Notes: generated by a model from the letters alone, not told the origin. Shown: positions 17,039 through 25,454, counted from the stretch's first letter. The stretch: DNA of 47,877 bases from an uncultured Collinsella sp. (GCA_900542165.1 UQMM01000016.1:1-47877); one strand, 5' to 3'. Made by a program: numbers and translations.

Positions 17039-17087
17039 TCAACGGTGTTCGCATGGTCGACGACCGTTGATATAGTTGACCTCAACT
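17039..17087 (+). promoter_or_regulatory. Two adjacent inverted repeats upstream of the double-cubane/selenium cluster
   Basis: TCAACGGT (17039-17046) pairs with ACCGTTGA (17063-17070); 3 bases later AGTTGA-CC-TCAACT (17074-17087) is a compact palindrome. All arms share GTTGA/TCAAC. They lie between the AT-rich stretch at 16981-17010 and the ribosome site at 17091-17099, so they are candidate operator sites or leader RNA hairpins. The region 16952-17334 otherwise holds only the two small frames listed next. Confidence 0.4.
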
Positions 17088-17106
17088 TGTAGAGGAGGGT
17101 GCGCAC

Positions 17107-17175
17107 ATGCCGCAGACGACATACATTCGCCGCGTTGCCGCGCGTGCCCTATATATGGCTCGGAGCCGCATATGA
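17107..17175 (+). CDS. Possible 22-aa leader peptide
   Basis: ATG 17107 lies 7 nt after GAGGAGGG, one of the strongest ribosome sites in the window, and opens a 22-codon frame (MPQTTYIRRVAARALYMARS...) that stops at 17173-17175. The peptide is basic and matches nothing I know. Its stop overlaps the ATG of the next small frame in an ATGA arrangement. It may be a leader peptide that couples or regulates translation of the downstream gene. It could also be chance. Confidence 0.3.
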   Translation: MPQTTYIRRVAARALYMARSRI

Positions 17176-17342
17176 GCAGGTATGTTCACGGCTCCGGGAG
17201 AGACGACGCACAACTAAATAACCGTCCGCAAGGCAGGTTCCCTAAAATTCCGGGTTTGAGCACGGCCGGACAATCGCCGTCCGTCGTGCATCGATACCGC
17301 CGTTATCCGTTTTTGGTTCGAGAGGGGAACCGTCATGGCTGA
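17172..17342 (+). CDS. Possible 56-aa linker frame overlapping the first double-cubane gene
   Basis: Starts at ATG 17172 inside the stop of the 22-aa frame and ends at 17342, eight bases into the next gene (start 17335). The product is basic, with no recognised domain and no own ribosome site. It could carry ribosomes from the leader peptide to the main gene; GAGAGGGG before 17335 shows the main gene can also start independently. Low support as a protein. Confidence 0.2.
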   Translation: MSRYVHGSGRDDAQLNNRPQGRFPKIPGLSTAGQSPSVVHRYRRYPFLVREGNRHG

Positions 17343-18618
17343 AGAATTTGATTTCCATCCGATGTGGGAGAGCCTCGGCATGAATCTTGCCGACCACGAC
17401 CTGCTGCTGGGCGCCGTGGGCCAGATGTACGGCGATATGTTCCTGACGCAGAACAATCGCCCCAAGTCTACGTCCTACCTGGATTTTGTCGCCACCAACA
17501 TCCACAGCGGCCGTATTAAGGAGATGCTCGACAAGAAGGAGGCCGGCGAGGCCACCAAGATCGTCGGCTCGTTCTGCGTCTACGTGCCCGAGGAGATCGT
17601 ACTTGCCTGCGATGGTATCCCCGTGGGTCTATGCTCTGGTGCCGATTGGGCAACCGATAAGGTTGAGGAGCACCTGCCGCGCAACACCTGTCCGCTTATC
17701 AAGAGCTTTGCCGGCTTTAAGCTGGGCGAGGTCTGCCCCTACATTGAGTCGAGTGACTTGGTGGTGGGCGAGAACACCTGCGATGGCAAGAAGAAGGCCT
17801 ACGAGTTCTTTGCCACGCAAAAGAACATGTACGTCATGGATATTCCCAACGTGCACGACGAGTCGACGCTCGTGACCTGGAAGGCCGAGGTCAAGAAGCT
17901 CGCCGCCAAGATCGAGGAAGAGTGTGGCGTCAAGATTACGCCCGAGCGTCTGAAGGCCGCCATCCACGCCGTCAACGAGAAGCGTCGCGCCCTGCAGCGC
18001 CTCGCTGCCACGCGCGCTGCCGACCCGGCGCCCATCAGCGGTCTCGACAGCCTGCTGACCGTTCAGGCCGCCTTTATGGACGACACGCCGCGTCTGACCG
18101 GAGCCATCAACGATATGGCGGCTGAGTGCGAGCAGCGTGTCGAGGCCGGCGAGGGCGTGGCGTCCAAGGGGACCAAGCGTATCCTGTACACCGGCACGCC
18201 CATGGCCGTGCCCAACTGGAAGCTGTTCAACCTCATCGAGAAGGCCGGCGGCGTTGTGGTGGGCGAGGAGTCCTGCACGGGCTCGCGCTACTACAAGGAT
18301 CTGGTTGACGAGTCCGGTGAGACGGTTGACGAGATGCTCGATGCCATCGCCGAGCGTTACTTCAAGATTAACTGCGCCGTCTTTACGCCCAACGACCAGC
18401 GTATGAAGGATATTGTCCAGATGGCCAAGGACCTGCATGCCGACGGCATCGTCGACGTGGCCCTGCAGTTCTGCACGCTTTACGAGATGGAGTCGTTTGT
18501 CGTTGAGAAGGCCGCCGAGGAAGCCGGCATTCCGTTTATGCACATCACGACCGACTACGCCGGCGAGGATGCAGGCCAACTGCAAACCAGGATCGAGGCT
18601 TTCTTGGAAACCATTTAG
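17335..18618 (+). CDS. HgdB-like double-cubane cluster protein (2-hydroxyacyl-CoA dehydratase family), paralogue 1
   Basis: A 427-aa member of the HgdB/FldB/BcrC family. Members are either subunits of 2-hydroxyacyl-CoA dehydratases or benzoyl-CoA reductases, or stand-alone double-cubane proteins reduced by an ATP-dependent activase. Cys119 (NTCPLIKS), Cys134 (VCPY), Cys149 (NTCDGKKKAYEFF), Cys314 (ESCTG) and Cys380 (FCTLYEMES) fall where the family binds its clusters. The TCDGKKK and CPLIKS motifs are those of the double-cubane branch rather than classical dehydratases, and no CoA-transferase is nearby. The substrate is unknown. ATG 17335 follows GAGAGGGG. Paralogue 2 and the activase follow. 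Confidence 0.85.
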   Translation: MAEEFDFHPMWESLGMNLADHDLLLGAVGQMYGDMFLTQNNRPKSTSYLDFVATNIHSGRIKEMLDKKEAGEATKIVGSFCVYVPEEIVLACDGIPVGLCSGADWATDKVEEHLPRNTCPLIKSFAGFKLGEVCPYIESSDLVVGENTCDGKKKAYEFFATQKNMYVMDIPNVHDESTLVTWKAEVKKLAAKIEEECGVKITPERLKAAIHAVNEKRRALQRLAATRAADPAPISGLDSLLTVQAAFMDDTPRLTGAINDMAAECEQRVEAGEGVASKGTKRILYTGTPMAVPNWKLFNLIEKAGGVVVGEESCTGSRYYKDLVDESGETVDEMLDAIAERYFKINCAVFTPNDQRMKDIVQMAKDLHADGIVDVALQFCTLYEMESFVVEKAAEEAGIPFMHITTDYAGEDAGQLQTRIEAFLETI

Positions 18619-18772
18619 GGGTATCCGTTCCGGCGGCTTCCCCAGGCACCCGATCTTGCCGTTCAAACCGTCGCTTACGTACCAAAATACGCGGCGTTCC
18701 TCTTTCACGGCAACCTCGGGCTCCTGGGAAAGCCGTTTCCTCGGTTGGTCAAAAGGTTTGTTAAGGAGTTAT

Positions 18773-19936
18773 ATGTCGGAAAATATTGAGCAGCCGTTGC
18801 CGCGCACGTTTGAGGAGTTCAACGAGCAGCGCAAGGCGGCGTTTATTCGTGTCAAGGATTACAAGCAGGCGGGCAATCGCCTGGTCGGCTTTTTGTGCAG
18901 CTATACGCCGCTCGAGATTATCGATGCCGCGGGGGCCGCAAGTGTCGCTCTGTGCGGTACGTCCGATGAGGTGATTCCCGAGGCCGAGAAGGTGCTGCCG
19001 GCAAACCTCTGCCCGCTCATCAAGTCGACCTACGGCTTTGCCTACTCGCAAAAGTGCCCGTTTACGTACTTTAGCGACATGATCATCGGCGAGACCACCT
19101 GCGACGGCAAGAAGAAGATGTACGAGCTACTCAACGAGCTCAAGCGCACGCACATTCTGCATCTTCCGCAGGGTCGCGATCGTGCCTACGAGCGTGAGGG
19201 CTGGTACGAGGAGTGCCGTCTGCTTAAGGAGGAGCTCGAGAACTTCTACGGTATTACGATCACCGATGACGACCTGCGCGCCGCTGTCCGTCGTCGTAAT
19301 CGCCTGCGTGCCGCCCAACTCGAGATGTTTGCGCTGCAGGCCAACCAGCCGGCGGCCATGAGCGGCGTCGACCTGATGAGCACCATGTTTGCCGGTACGT
19401 TCAGCTTTGATATCGAGGCCTATACGCAGCAGCTGGAGCAAAAGGTTGTCAAGCTGCGCGAGACCTACGACGCGGGTGAGCGCCCGGTCGCGGCAGACGC
19501 CAAGCGCATTCTGATCACCGGCTGCCCGGTGGGCGGCGTGATCAACAAGATCGGCCGTACTATCGAGTCCAACGGCGGTGTGGTCGTGTGCATGGACGAC
19601 TGCTCGGGCGAGCGCACGGCGGCCATGATGATCGACCCGGAGGCTCCCGACATTCTGCGCGCCATCGCCGACCGCTATCTGGATATCAACTGCTCGGTCA
19701 TGACGCCCAACGACGGTCGTATGGAAAACACGCTGGCCATGTGCGAGAAGTATCACGTCGATGGCGTAGTGGAGAGCGTGCTCCAGGCGTGCCACACCTT
19801 TAACGTGGAGAGTGCACGCATGCAGGAGGCCGTCGAGGGTGCGGGCATTCCGTATATGAAGATCGAGACCGACTACAGCAACGGCGACATGGGCCAGATC
19901 GAGACGCGCATCGCCGCCTTTATCGAAACCCTGTAG
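18773..19936 (+). CDS. HgdB-like double-cubane cluster protein, paralogue 2
   Basis: A 387-aa paralogue of the preceding gene, lacking its first 35 or so residues. The cluster cysteines keep identical spacing: Cys80 (NLCPLIKS), Cys95 (KCPF), Cys110 (TTCDGKKKMYELL), Cys277 (DDCSGER) and Cys340 (ACHTFNVES). The 15-residue steps match Cys119/134/149 of paralogue 1. The two could pair as a heterodimer like HgdAB, or each be a homodimer sharing one activase; the 154-nt gap between them has no terminator. ATG 18773 follows AAGGAG. An open frame continues far upstream but overlaps paralogue 1 and is not the start. Confidence 0.85.
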   Translation: MSENIEQPLPRTFEEFNEQRKAAFIRVKDYKQAGNRLVGFLCSYTPLEIIDAAGAASVALCGTSDEVIPEAEKVLPANLCPLIKSTYGFAYSQKCPFTYFSDMIIGETTCDGKKKMYELLNELKRTHILHLPQGRDRAYEREGWYEECRLLKEELENFYGITITDDDLRAAVRRRNRLRAAQLEMFALQANQPAAMSGVDLMSTMFAGTFSFDIEAYTQQLEQKVVKLRETYDAGERPVAADAKRILITGCPVGGVINKIGRTIESNGGVVVCMDDCSGERTAAMMIDPEAPDILRAIADRYLDINCSVMTPNDGRMENTLAMCEKYHVDGVVESVLQACHTFNVESARMQEAVEGAGIPYMKIETDYSNGDMGQIETRIAAFIETL

Positions 19937-19944
19937 GTGACGGT

Positions 19945-19974
19945 ATGTGACAAAGGGACTGGCCCTTTGTTACA
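19945..19974 (+). repeat. Palindromic repeat, family A (third copy)
   Basis: ATGTGACAAAGGG / CCCTTTGTTACAC around a short loop, 8 nt after the stop of double-cubane paralogue 2. It has no T run, so it may attenuate rather than fully stop transcription into the activase gene. Related copies are at 72-103 and 8283-8313. Confidence 0.65.
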
Positions 19975-20040
19975 CGTGAGGGAGGATGCCAAGGCGCCTG
20001 AACGCGCCGCTACCTTTGATGTTTAGATTGGGAGAGAGCC

Positions 20041-20805
20041 ATGATAGGGATCGGGATTGATATCGGGTCTACGGCGGCTAAGGCTGCTGTGGTCGACGGG
20101 GAGGGTTCGGTGGCGTGGACGTGCGTGCAGCCAACCGGGTTCTCCTCGGTCGATGCTTCCGAGCGGCTGCGCGAGGCACTGGCAGCGGCCGGCTATGACG
20201 TGGCTGCCGACGACGTGCGCGTGATCGCGACCGGCTACGGCCGTGTCGCCGTGCCCTATGCGCATAAAGTCGTTACCGAGATTACCTGCCACGGTACCGG
20301 TGCCGTGCGTCTGTTTGGCGACCATGGCACCGTGGTCGATGTGGGCGGCCAGGACACCAAGGTCATCCAGCTTAAAGGAGGCCGCGTGGCAAAGTTCGCC
20401 ATGAACGACAAGTGCGCTGCCGGCACGGGGCGCTTTTTGGAGATCATGGCCGACCGCCTAAGCATTTCCCAGCAGCAGATGGCCGACCTGGCGTGTTCCG
20501 GCGAGCCCACCAAGATCAGCAGCATGTGCACCGTGTTTGCCGAAAGCGAGGTTATCAGCCTGATCGGTCGCGGTGAGCCGCGCGAGAACATTGCGCGTGG
20601 CGTGATCGACAGCGTGGTTTCGCGCGTGGCGACCATGGCCGGGCAGGCCGCGGGCGCCCCGTACTACCTGACCGGTGGCCTGTGCGAGAACGCCTTCGTG
20701 GTGGAGCGGTTGGGCGAGCTACTGGGGTCGCCGGTCACCACCTCGCCCCAGGCCCGCTTTGCCGGTGCCATTGGCGCGGCGATTCGCGCGCAGGCGCTCA
20801 ATTAA
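20041..20805 (+). CDS. ATP-dependent activase (HgdC/BadF/BcrA type) for the double-cubane proteins
   Basis: A 254-aa ASKHA-fold ATPase that injects one low-potential electron into its partner on ATP hydrolysis. GIDIGSTAAKAAVVD is the phosphate-1 loop, VVDVGGQDTKVIQL is phosphate-2, and LTGGLCENAFVVERL lies in the adenosine site. Cys125 (DKCAAGTGRFLE) and Cys163 (SMCTVFAESEV) are the ligands of the single [4Fe-4S] cluster shared by the homodimer, at nearly the same positions as in the well-studied HgdC. ATG 20041 follows GGGAGAG. It lies between the double-cubane genes and selD, so it presumably activates one or both paralogues. Confidence 0.92.
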   Translation: MIGIGIDIGSTAAKAAVVDGEGSVAWTCVQPTGFSSVDASERLREALAAAGYDVAADDVRVIATGYGRVAVPYAHKVVTEITCHGTGAVRLFGDHGTVVDVGGQDTKVIQLKGGRVAKFAMNDKCAAGTGRFLEIMADRLSISQQQMADLACSGEPTKISSMCTVFAESEVISLIGRGEPRENIARGVIDSVVSRVATMAGQAAGAPYYLTGGLCENAFVVERLGELLGSPVTTSPQARFAGAIGAAIRAQALN

Positions 20806-20875
20806 TGCATCCGCTGCAGGCTCGCATTCATGCGTATACTGGGAGGAACTGATTGACCAATGAGAGGAGGTATCG

Positions 20876-21925
20876 ATGGCTGACGATCAGATTAAGCTCA
20901 CGTCTATGACTGCCGCGAGCGGTTGAGCCGCTAAGTTGGCTCCTGGAGCCCTCGCCCAGGTCCTGGGCGACTTACCCAATGTGCATAACGACAACCTACT
21001 CGTGGGGTTCGATACCTCCGACGATGCGAGCGTTTTTCGCGTTGGCGATAACTTGGGCCTCGTGCAGTCCATCGACTTCTTCCCGCCGATGGTCGACGAT
21101 CCCTATCTGTTTGGCCAGATCGCGGCGGCAAACTCGCTGTCGGACATATACGCCATGGGTGGACGACCGAGCCATGCTATGAACCTGCTGTGCATTCCCA
21201 ATTGCCTGGGCGTTGAGGTTGCCGGGCAGATTTTGGCGGGTGGCGCCGACAAATGCGTCGAGGCTGGCTGCACCATCGCGGGCGGCCACACCATCAACGA
21301 CGACGAGCCCAAGTACGGCCTGTCTGTGAGCGGCTTTGTGCCACTCGACCACATGCTCGCCAACGGCGGCGCACGCGTGGGCGATGTCCTGCTGCTGACC
21401 AAGGCGATCGGCTCGGGCATCATCACCACGGCCATTAAGGGCGAGCTCATCGAGCAGGACGAGGCCGCAGTCATGTTCGACTCGATGCGCACCCTCAACG
21501 AGGCACCGATTCGTCTGGCCGAGGGGCTCGAGCTTCACGGCTGTACCGACATTACGGGCTTTGGCCTGATCGGGCATGCATGCGAGATGGCCGAGGGCTC
21601 GGGCGTGCAAATCGAGCTCGCGTCGGGGGCGGTGCCGCTCTTTGACCAGGTGCTCGACATGGCGCGTCTGGGCATTATCCCCGCGGGCTCCTACCGCAAC
21701 CAGGATTTCTTTGGCCCGCGCGTGGCGGCCGACGATGACCTGGAGCCGGGCATGTTGGATGCGCTGTACGATCCGCAGACCTCGGGTGGTTTGCTCATCG
21801 CGGCGCCTGCTGCCGCTGTGGATGAGCTTGCGCGCCGTCTACATGCCGAGGGGCGCATCGCCGCCGTCGTCGGTCGCGTGTGCGAGCAGGTGCCAGGCGG
21901 TCCTACCGTTCGCGTTGTCCGTTAA
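20876..21925 (+). CDS. selD: Selenophosphate synthetase with selenocysteine at residue 17 (in-frame TGA)
   Basis: A 349-aa enzyme making selenophosphate from selenide and ATP, the selenium donor for Sec-tRNA. Translation starts at ATG 20876 (after GAGAGGAGG) and must read TGA at 20924-20926 as selenocysteine: MADDQIKLTSMTAASG-U-AAK. This places Sec at residue 17 and Lys at residue 20, the same numbers as the catalytic Cys17 and Lys20 of E. coli SelD. Downstream, VGFDTSDDASVF, SIDFFPPMVDDPYLFG and GGHTINDDEPKYGL match the family. Without readthrough the catalytic residue would be lost. A hairpin with the features of a bacterial SECIS follows the TGA. SelD therefore depends on its own product. 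Confidence 0.95.
20927..20970 (+). promoter_or_regulatory. Predicted SECIS element of selD
   Basis: TCGCCCA / TGGGCGA (20952-20958 and 20964-20970) close an apical GGTCC loop about 33 nt after the TGA, at the distance expected for a bacterial SECIS inside the coding region. The loop carries the GGU that SelB recognises in E. coli. An extra GGCTC/GAGCC hairpin lies at its base. Confidence 0.7.
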
Positions 21926-21982
21926 CGACACGTTTATTGAACTCTGTACCGTTCTAAAACGATTTATTCGAAAGGAAAAACT

Positions 21983-22609
21983 ATGTCTACCAAAATTGAA
22001 GTCAATGCCATGGGCGATGCCTGCCCGCTGCCCGTCGTCAAGACGCTTAAGGCACTCAAGCAGCTTGACGGCGAGGGTGCCGTGGTGACCTCGGTCGACA
22101 ACGAGACCGCCGTCAAGAACATCTCCAAGATGGCGCAGGAGAAGGGCTGCACGGCCTCGGTCGAGAAGGTTTCTGACGCCGAGTGGCACGTGACCGTGGC
22201 GACCTCTGGCGCCGTTGCCGCGGCCGATCCCGAGCAGGATGGCGCTGCCTTCTGCGACGCCAGCGCTGGCAAGGGTAAGCTCGTCATTTCCGTCTACACA
22301 GATTGCATGGGCCGTGGCGACGACGAGCTAGGCCACAAGCTCATGAAGGCCTTCATCTTTGCCGTGACGCAGCAGGAGGAGCTGCCCGCGACCATGCTTT
22401 TCTACAACGGCGGCGCCAAGCTCACCGTCGAGGGCTCACCGGTACTCGACGACCTGAAGGGTCTGGCCGAGCAGGGCGTCGAGATCCTTACCTGTGGCAC
22501 CTGCCTCGACCACTATGGCATTAGGGACCAGCTTGCAGTAGGCGAGGTCACCAACATGTACGTGATCGTGGAGAAGATGGAGCAGGCCGTGCGCGTTGTG
22601 CGCCCGTAG
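21983..22609 (+). CDS. yedF: Selenium metabolism protein YedF (TusA-like and DsrE-like domains)
   Basis: A 208-aa protein of the YedF selenium-metabolism family. The N-terminal 75 residues are a SirA/TusA domain (MGDACPLPVVKTLKAL, with the sulfur/selenium-carrying Cys of CPLP). The C-terminal part is DsrE-like and ends with ILTCGTCLDHYGI, whose cysteines are the likely second carrier site. The family occurs with selD and is thought to carry selenium or sulfur to SelD, though the exact step is unproven. ATG 21983 follows GAAAGG; it lies 57 nt after selD. The next two genes in the row suggest a sulfur/selenium relay. Confidence 0.9.
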   Translation: MSTKIEVNAMGDACPLPVVKTLKALKQLDGEGAVVTSVDNETAVKNISKMAQEKGCTASVEKVSDAEWHVTVATSGAVAAADPEQDGAAFCDASAGKGKLVISVYTDCMGRGDDELGHKLMKAFIFAVTQQEELPATMLFYNGGAKLTVEGSPVLDDLKGLAEQGVEILTCGTCLDHYGIRDQLAVGEVTNMYVIVEKMEQAVRVVRP

Positions 22610-22628
22610 CGTATTGGTTGGAGTTGCC

Positions 22629-22880
22629 ATGAGGGAGAAGCGCCCGGCGCTTGTCATCACGTTTCCCACCACGGCGGCCGCCATGGGTTGCGAGTCCCTG
22701 TGCGCTGAGCATGGTCTTCCCGGGCGAACGATTCCCGTGCCCGGGGAGGTCGCTGCCGGCTGCGGCCTGGCGTGGAAGGCGTCGCCTGCCGATGAGGAGC
22801 TGCTGCGCGGCGAGCTTGCCGCGGCGGGCGTTCCCACCGAGGGCTATACCGTGATCGATATGTGGGAGGTCGTGCGATGA
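22629..22880 (+). CDS. DUF3343 family small protein
   Basis: An 83-aa protein of the DUF3343 family, found next to yedF and cysteine-desulfurase genes in selenium-using anaerobes. ITFPTTAAAMGCESLCAEHGL and PGEVAAGCGLAWK hold the three cysteines of the protein. The fold is probably a small ferredoxin-like alpha/beta unit with a putative persulfide or selenide carrier role; this is inference from context. The start at ATG 22629 has only a weak site (TTGGAG). Its stop overlaps the ATG of the next gene by 4 nt (ATGA), so the two are translationally coupled. Confidence 0.8.
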   Translation: MREKRPALVITFPTTAAAMGCESLCAEHGLPGRTIPVPGEVAAGCGLAWKASPADEELLRGELAAAGVPTEGYTVIDMWEVVR

Positions 22881-24016
22881 TCTACTTGGATAACGCGGCG
22901 ACGACCATGCACAAGCCGCAGGCGGTCATCGATGCCGTGACGCAGGCGATGCGCTCGCTCGGCAATGCCGGGCGCGGCGCCGCGTCGGGTGCGCTCGATG
23001 CGGCGCGTACCATCCACGGCTGCCGCGCCAAGCTTGCGCGCTTGCTGGGCTGTCCGCGTGCTGACCATGTTTGTTTTACGCCCAACTCCACGGCGGCGCT
23101 CAACACCGCCATCAACGGGGTGGTGCGCCGCGGCGACCGTGTGGTCACGACGGTGCTCGAGCACAACTCCGTGCTGCGTCCGCTCAACCGCCTGGCGGCA
23201 GAGCAGGGCGTGACCGTTGAGCATGCGGGCTGCGACGCGAACGGCGTGCTCGACTACGACGAGCTCGAGCGGCTGGTCACGCCGGGCACGCGTGCCGTGG
23301 TGGTGACGCACGCCTCCAATGTGACCGGCAACGCGGTCGACATTGCGCGCGTGGCGGCCATGGCCCATGCGGCCGGCGCGCTTGTGATCGTCGATGCCTC
23401 GCAGTCTGCCGGCACGGTGCATATCGATATGCAGGCCATGGGGCTCGACGTTGTGTGCTTTACCGGCCACAAGGGGCTCATGGGGCCCCAGGGCACCGGC
23501 GGCCTGGCCGTGGCGGAGGGCGTCGATGTGGCACCCTGGGCCATGGGCGGCACCGGTGTACACAGCTTCGATGAGCTGCAGCCGCTTGAGTGGCCCACGC
23601 GCCTTGAGGCGGGCACGCTCAACGGCCACGGCATCGCGGGCCTTTCCGCTGGTCTCGACTTTATCGAGGCCCAGGGTGGGGTCGAGGCGATTGCTGCCCA
23701 CGAGTGCGCGCTTGCCGAGCGTTTCCTCGCCAGCGTTCGCGAAATACCCGGCATTGCGCTTTACGGTGTGTTTGACCAGCCCGCGCGCTCGGCGATCGTG
23801 TCGCTCAACGTTGGCGATATCGACTCTGCCGAGATCTCGGATGCGCTCATGCAAGGGTGGGGGATTGCGACGCGCCCCGGCGCCCATTGCGCTCCGCTCA
23901 TGCACCGCGCGCTGGGGACCGAGCGCCAGGGCGTCGTCCGCTTCTCATTTGGGTATTTCAACACGACCGAAGAAGTCGACACGGCTATCGATGCTCTGTG
24001 CGATTTAGCCTGCTAA
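22877..24016 (+). CDS. Cysteine desulfurase / selenocysteine lyase family aminotransferase class V
   Basis: A 379-aa PLP enzyme of the class V family that strips sulfur from cysteine or selenium from selenocysteine. IYLDNAATTMHKP at the N-terminus, THASNVTGN, the Schiff-base Lys199 in CFTGHKGLMGPQG, and Cys338 in RPGAHCAPLMHRALGT (the persulfide loop) are all present. It belongs to the branch often found beside selD and yedF rather than to IscS/SufS. The start is fixed by the 4-nt overlap with DUF3343. Supplying Se(0)/selenide to SelD through YedF is the most economical role; general sulfur transfer is the alternative. Confidence 0.9.
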   Translation: MIYLDNAATTMHKPQAVIDAVTQAMRSLGNAGRGAASGALDAARTIHGCRAKLARLLGCPRADHVCFTPNSTAALNTAINGVVRRGDRVVTTVLEHNSVLRPLNRLAAEQGVTVEHAGCDANGVLDYDELERLVTPGTRAVVVTHASNVTGNAVDIARVAAMAHAAGALVIVDASQSAGTVHIDMQAMGLDVVCFTGHKGLMGPQGTGGLAVAEGVDVAPWAMGGTGVHSFDELQPLEWPTRLEAGTLNGHGIAGLSAGLDFIEAQGGVEAIAAHECALAERFLASVREIPGIALYGVFDQPARSAIVSLNVGDIDSAEISDALMQGWGIATRPGAHCAPLMHRALGTERQGVVRFSFGYFNTTEEVDTAIDALCDLAC

Positions 24017-24040
24017 AGCTGCTAGAGCGTATATACTTGC

Positions 24041-24072
24041 GGAACGGGTGTTTTTGCCCGTCCCATTTTTTT
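24041..24072 (+). terminator. Terminator of the selenium cluster
   Basis: GGAACGGG / CCCGTCCC (one mismatch) with an 8-nt T-rich loop, then a T7 run. It ends the row that begins with the double-cubane genes. Confidence 0.85.
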
Positions 24073-24095
24073 GTTTCAACCCGAAAGGTGGACCC

Positions 24096-25454
24096 ATGGC
24101 TTCATCCGCCCCGCGCGGTCTGCGCTCCGACCATGTCGTCACCGTCGGCATCGCCCTGTTCTCGATGCTCTTTGGCGCCGGCAACCTCATTATTCCGCCA
24201 CTGCTGGCGCTGCAGGCAGGTTCTGCCACGCCGGTCGCCATGCTCGGCTTTCTCATCGCCGCCATCGGCCTGCCCGTCATGGGCTTTATCGCCGTGGCGC
24301 TTGCCGGAACGGCGCGCGAGCTTGCCGGCCGCGTGCACCCCAAGTTCGGTGAGTTCTTTGTCGCGGCGGTCTATTTAGCGATCGGCCCGTGCCTGGCCAT
24401 TCCGCGTACGAGCTCCACGGCCTTCGAGATGCTGGTGCCGCTGCTGCCCGAGGGCGTCTCGCTTGGCACGGCTCGCCTGGTGTTTGCCGTCGGCTTCTTT
24501 GTCGTCGCGTTTGCGCTCACGCTGCGCCCGGGTGTCATCACACGCGTACTCGGTCGCATTACGGGCCCCGCGCTCATTGCGCTCATCGTGCTGGTCGTGG
24601 GTGCTGCCGTGGTCTCGCCGCTGGGACCGGCTGCCGCGCCTCAGACTCCTTACGATGCCGGTGCTGCCGTGCAGGGCTTTTTGACCGGCTACCAGACCAT
24701 GGACCTGCTCGCGTCGCTCGCCTTTGGCATCATCATCGCCGAGACCATCCATGAGCTCGGCGTTACCGACGATAAGCGCGTGGCCTTCGAGATCTCGCGT
24801 TCGGGTGTGATCGCCGGCGTGCTCATGGCCATCATCTACTGCGGCCTGGCGCTTGCCGGCATGCAGCTCGGCACGGTTATGCCCGATGCCACCAACGGCG
24901 CCGCCATCCTTGCCCTCTCTGCCTCCATGCACTTTGGCCTTGTCGGCACGGTCGTGGTCTTCGCGATCTTTTTCCTTGCCTGCATGAACGTGTGTATTGG
25001 CCTTATCAGCTGCTGCTCGCGTTACTTCTGCGAGACGTATGTGGTCGAAGGGGGAGCGGAGGCTTCCGAGGAGGCCATGCGCCGTCCCTTCGCGATTCTC
25101 GCCTTTGTGTTCGCGGCGTTTTCGTGCGTGCTCTCCAACGTGGGCCTCGACATGATCCTTATGTTCTCGGTGCCCATGCTCAACGCCCTGTATCCCGTTG
25201 CCATCGTACTGGTACTGATGGGCCTGGTGCACGGCTTTTGCGACGCTCATCCGCAGGTGTGGGTGTGGGTCGGCGGCGTGGTCGCGGTGCAGAGTGTGAT
25301 CACCTCGGTCCGCGATGCGTTCTTTGCGGGCGCGTGGCTGCCGTTCGATGCGCTGCCGCTTGCGGACATTGGAGCCGCGTGGGCGCCGGTTGCCGTGGTT
25401 GCCTTTGTGATTGGCCTGCTCCATAGTCGTTTTGTCGCACATTCGAGGAGCTAG
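24096..25454 (+). CDS. brnQ: Branched-chain amino acid carrier BrnQ (LIVCS family)
   Basis: A 452-aa membrane protein of the LIVCS family, importing Leu, Ile or Val with Na+ or H+. The N-terminal FSMLFGAGNLIIPPLLA sequence is the family signature, and about 12 hydrophobic segments follow; AIGPCLAIPRTSSTAFEM and SLAFGIIIAETI are further hallmark stretches. ATG 24096 follows CGAAAGGTG. A longer reading from 24048 would run through the terminator and lacks a ribosome site. It stands alone between the selenium cluster and two tRNA genes. Confidence 0.92.
   Translation: MASSAPRGLRSDHVVTVGIALFSMLFGAGNLIIPPLLALQAGSATPVAMLGFLIAAIGLPVMGFIAVALAGTARELAGRVHPKFGEFFVAAVYLAIGPCLAIPRTSSTAFEMLVPLLPEGVSLGTARLVFAVGFFVVAFALTLRPGVITRVLGRITGPALIALIVLVVGAAVVSPLGPAAAPQTPYDAGAAVQGFLTGYQTMDLLASLAFGIIIAETIHELGVTDDKRVAFEISRSGVIAGVLMAIIYCGLALAGMQLGTVMPDATNGAAILALSASMHFGLVGTVVVFAIFFLACMNVCIGLISCCSRYFCETYVVEGGAEASEEAMRRPFAILAFVFAAFSCVLSNVGLDMILMFSVPMLNALYPVAIVLVLMGLVHGFCDAHPQVWVWVGGVVAVQSVITSVRDAFFAGAWLPFDALPLADIGAAWAPVAVVAFVIGLLHSRFVAHSRS

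Noticed and set aside
20936..21925. SelD starting at 20936, downstream of the TGA
   Set aside because: It would lack the catalytic residue; the better ribosome site and the SECIS-like hairpin support ATG 20876 with Sec17.
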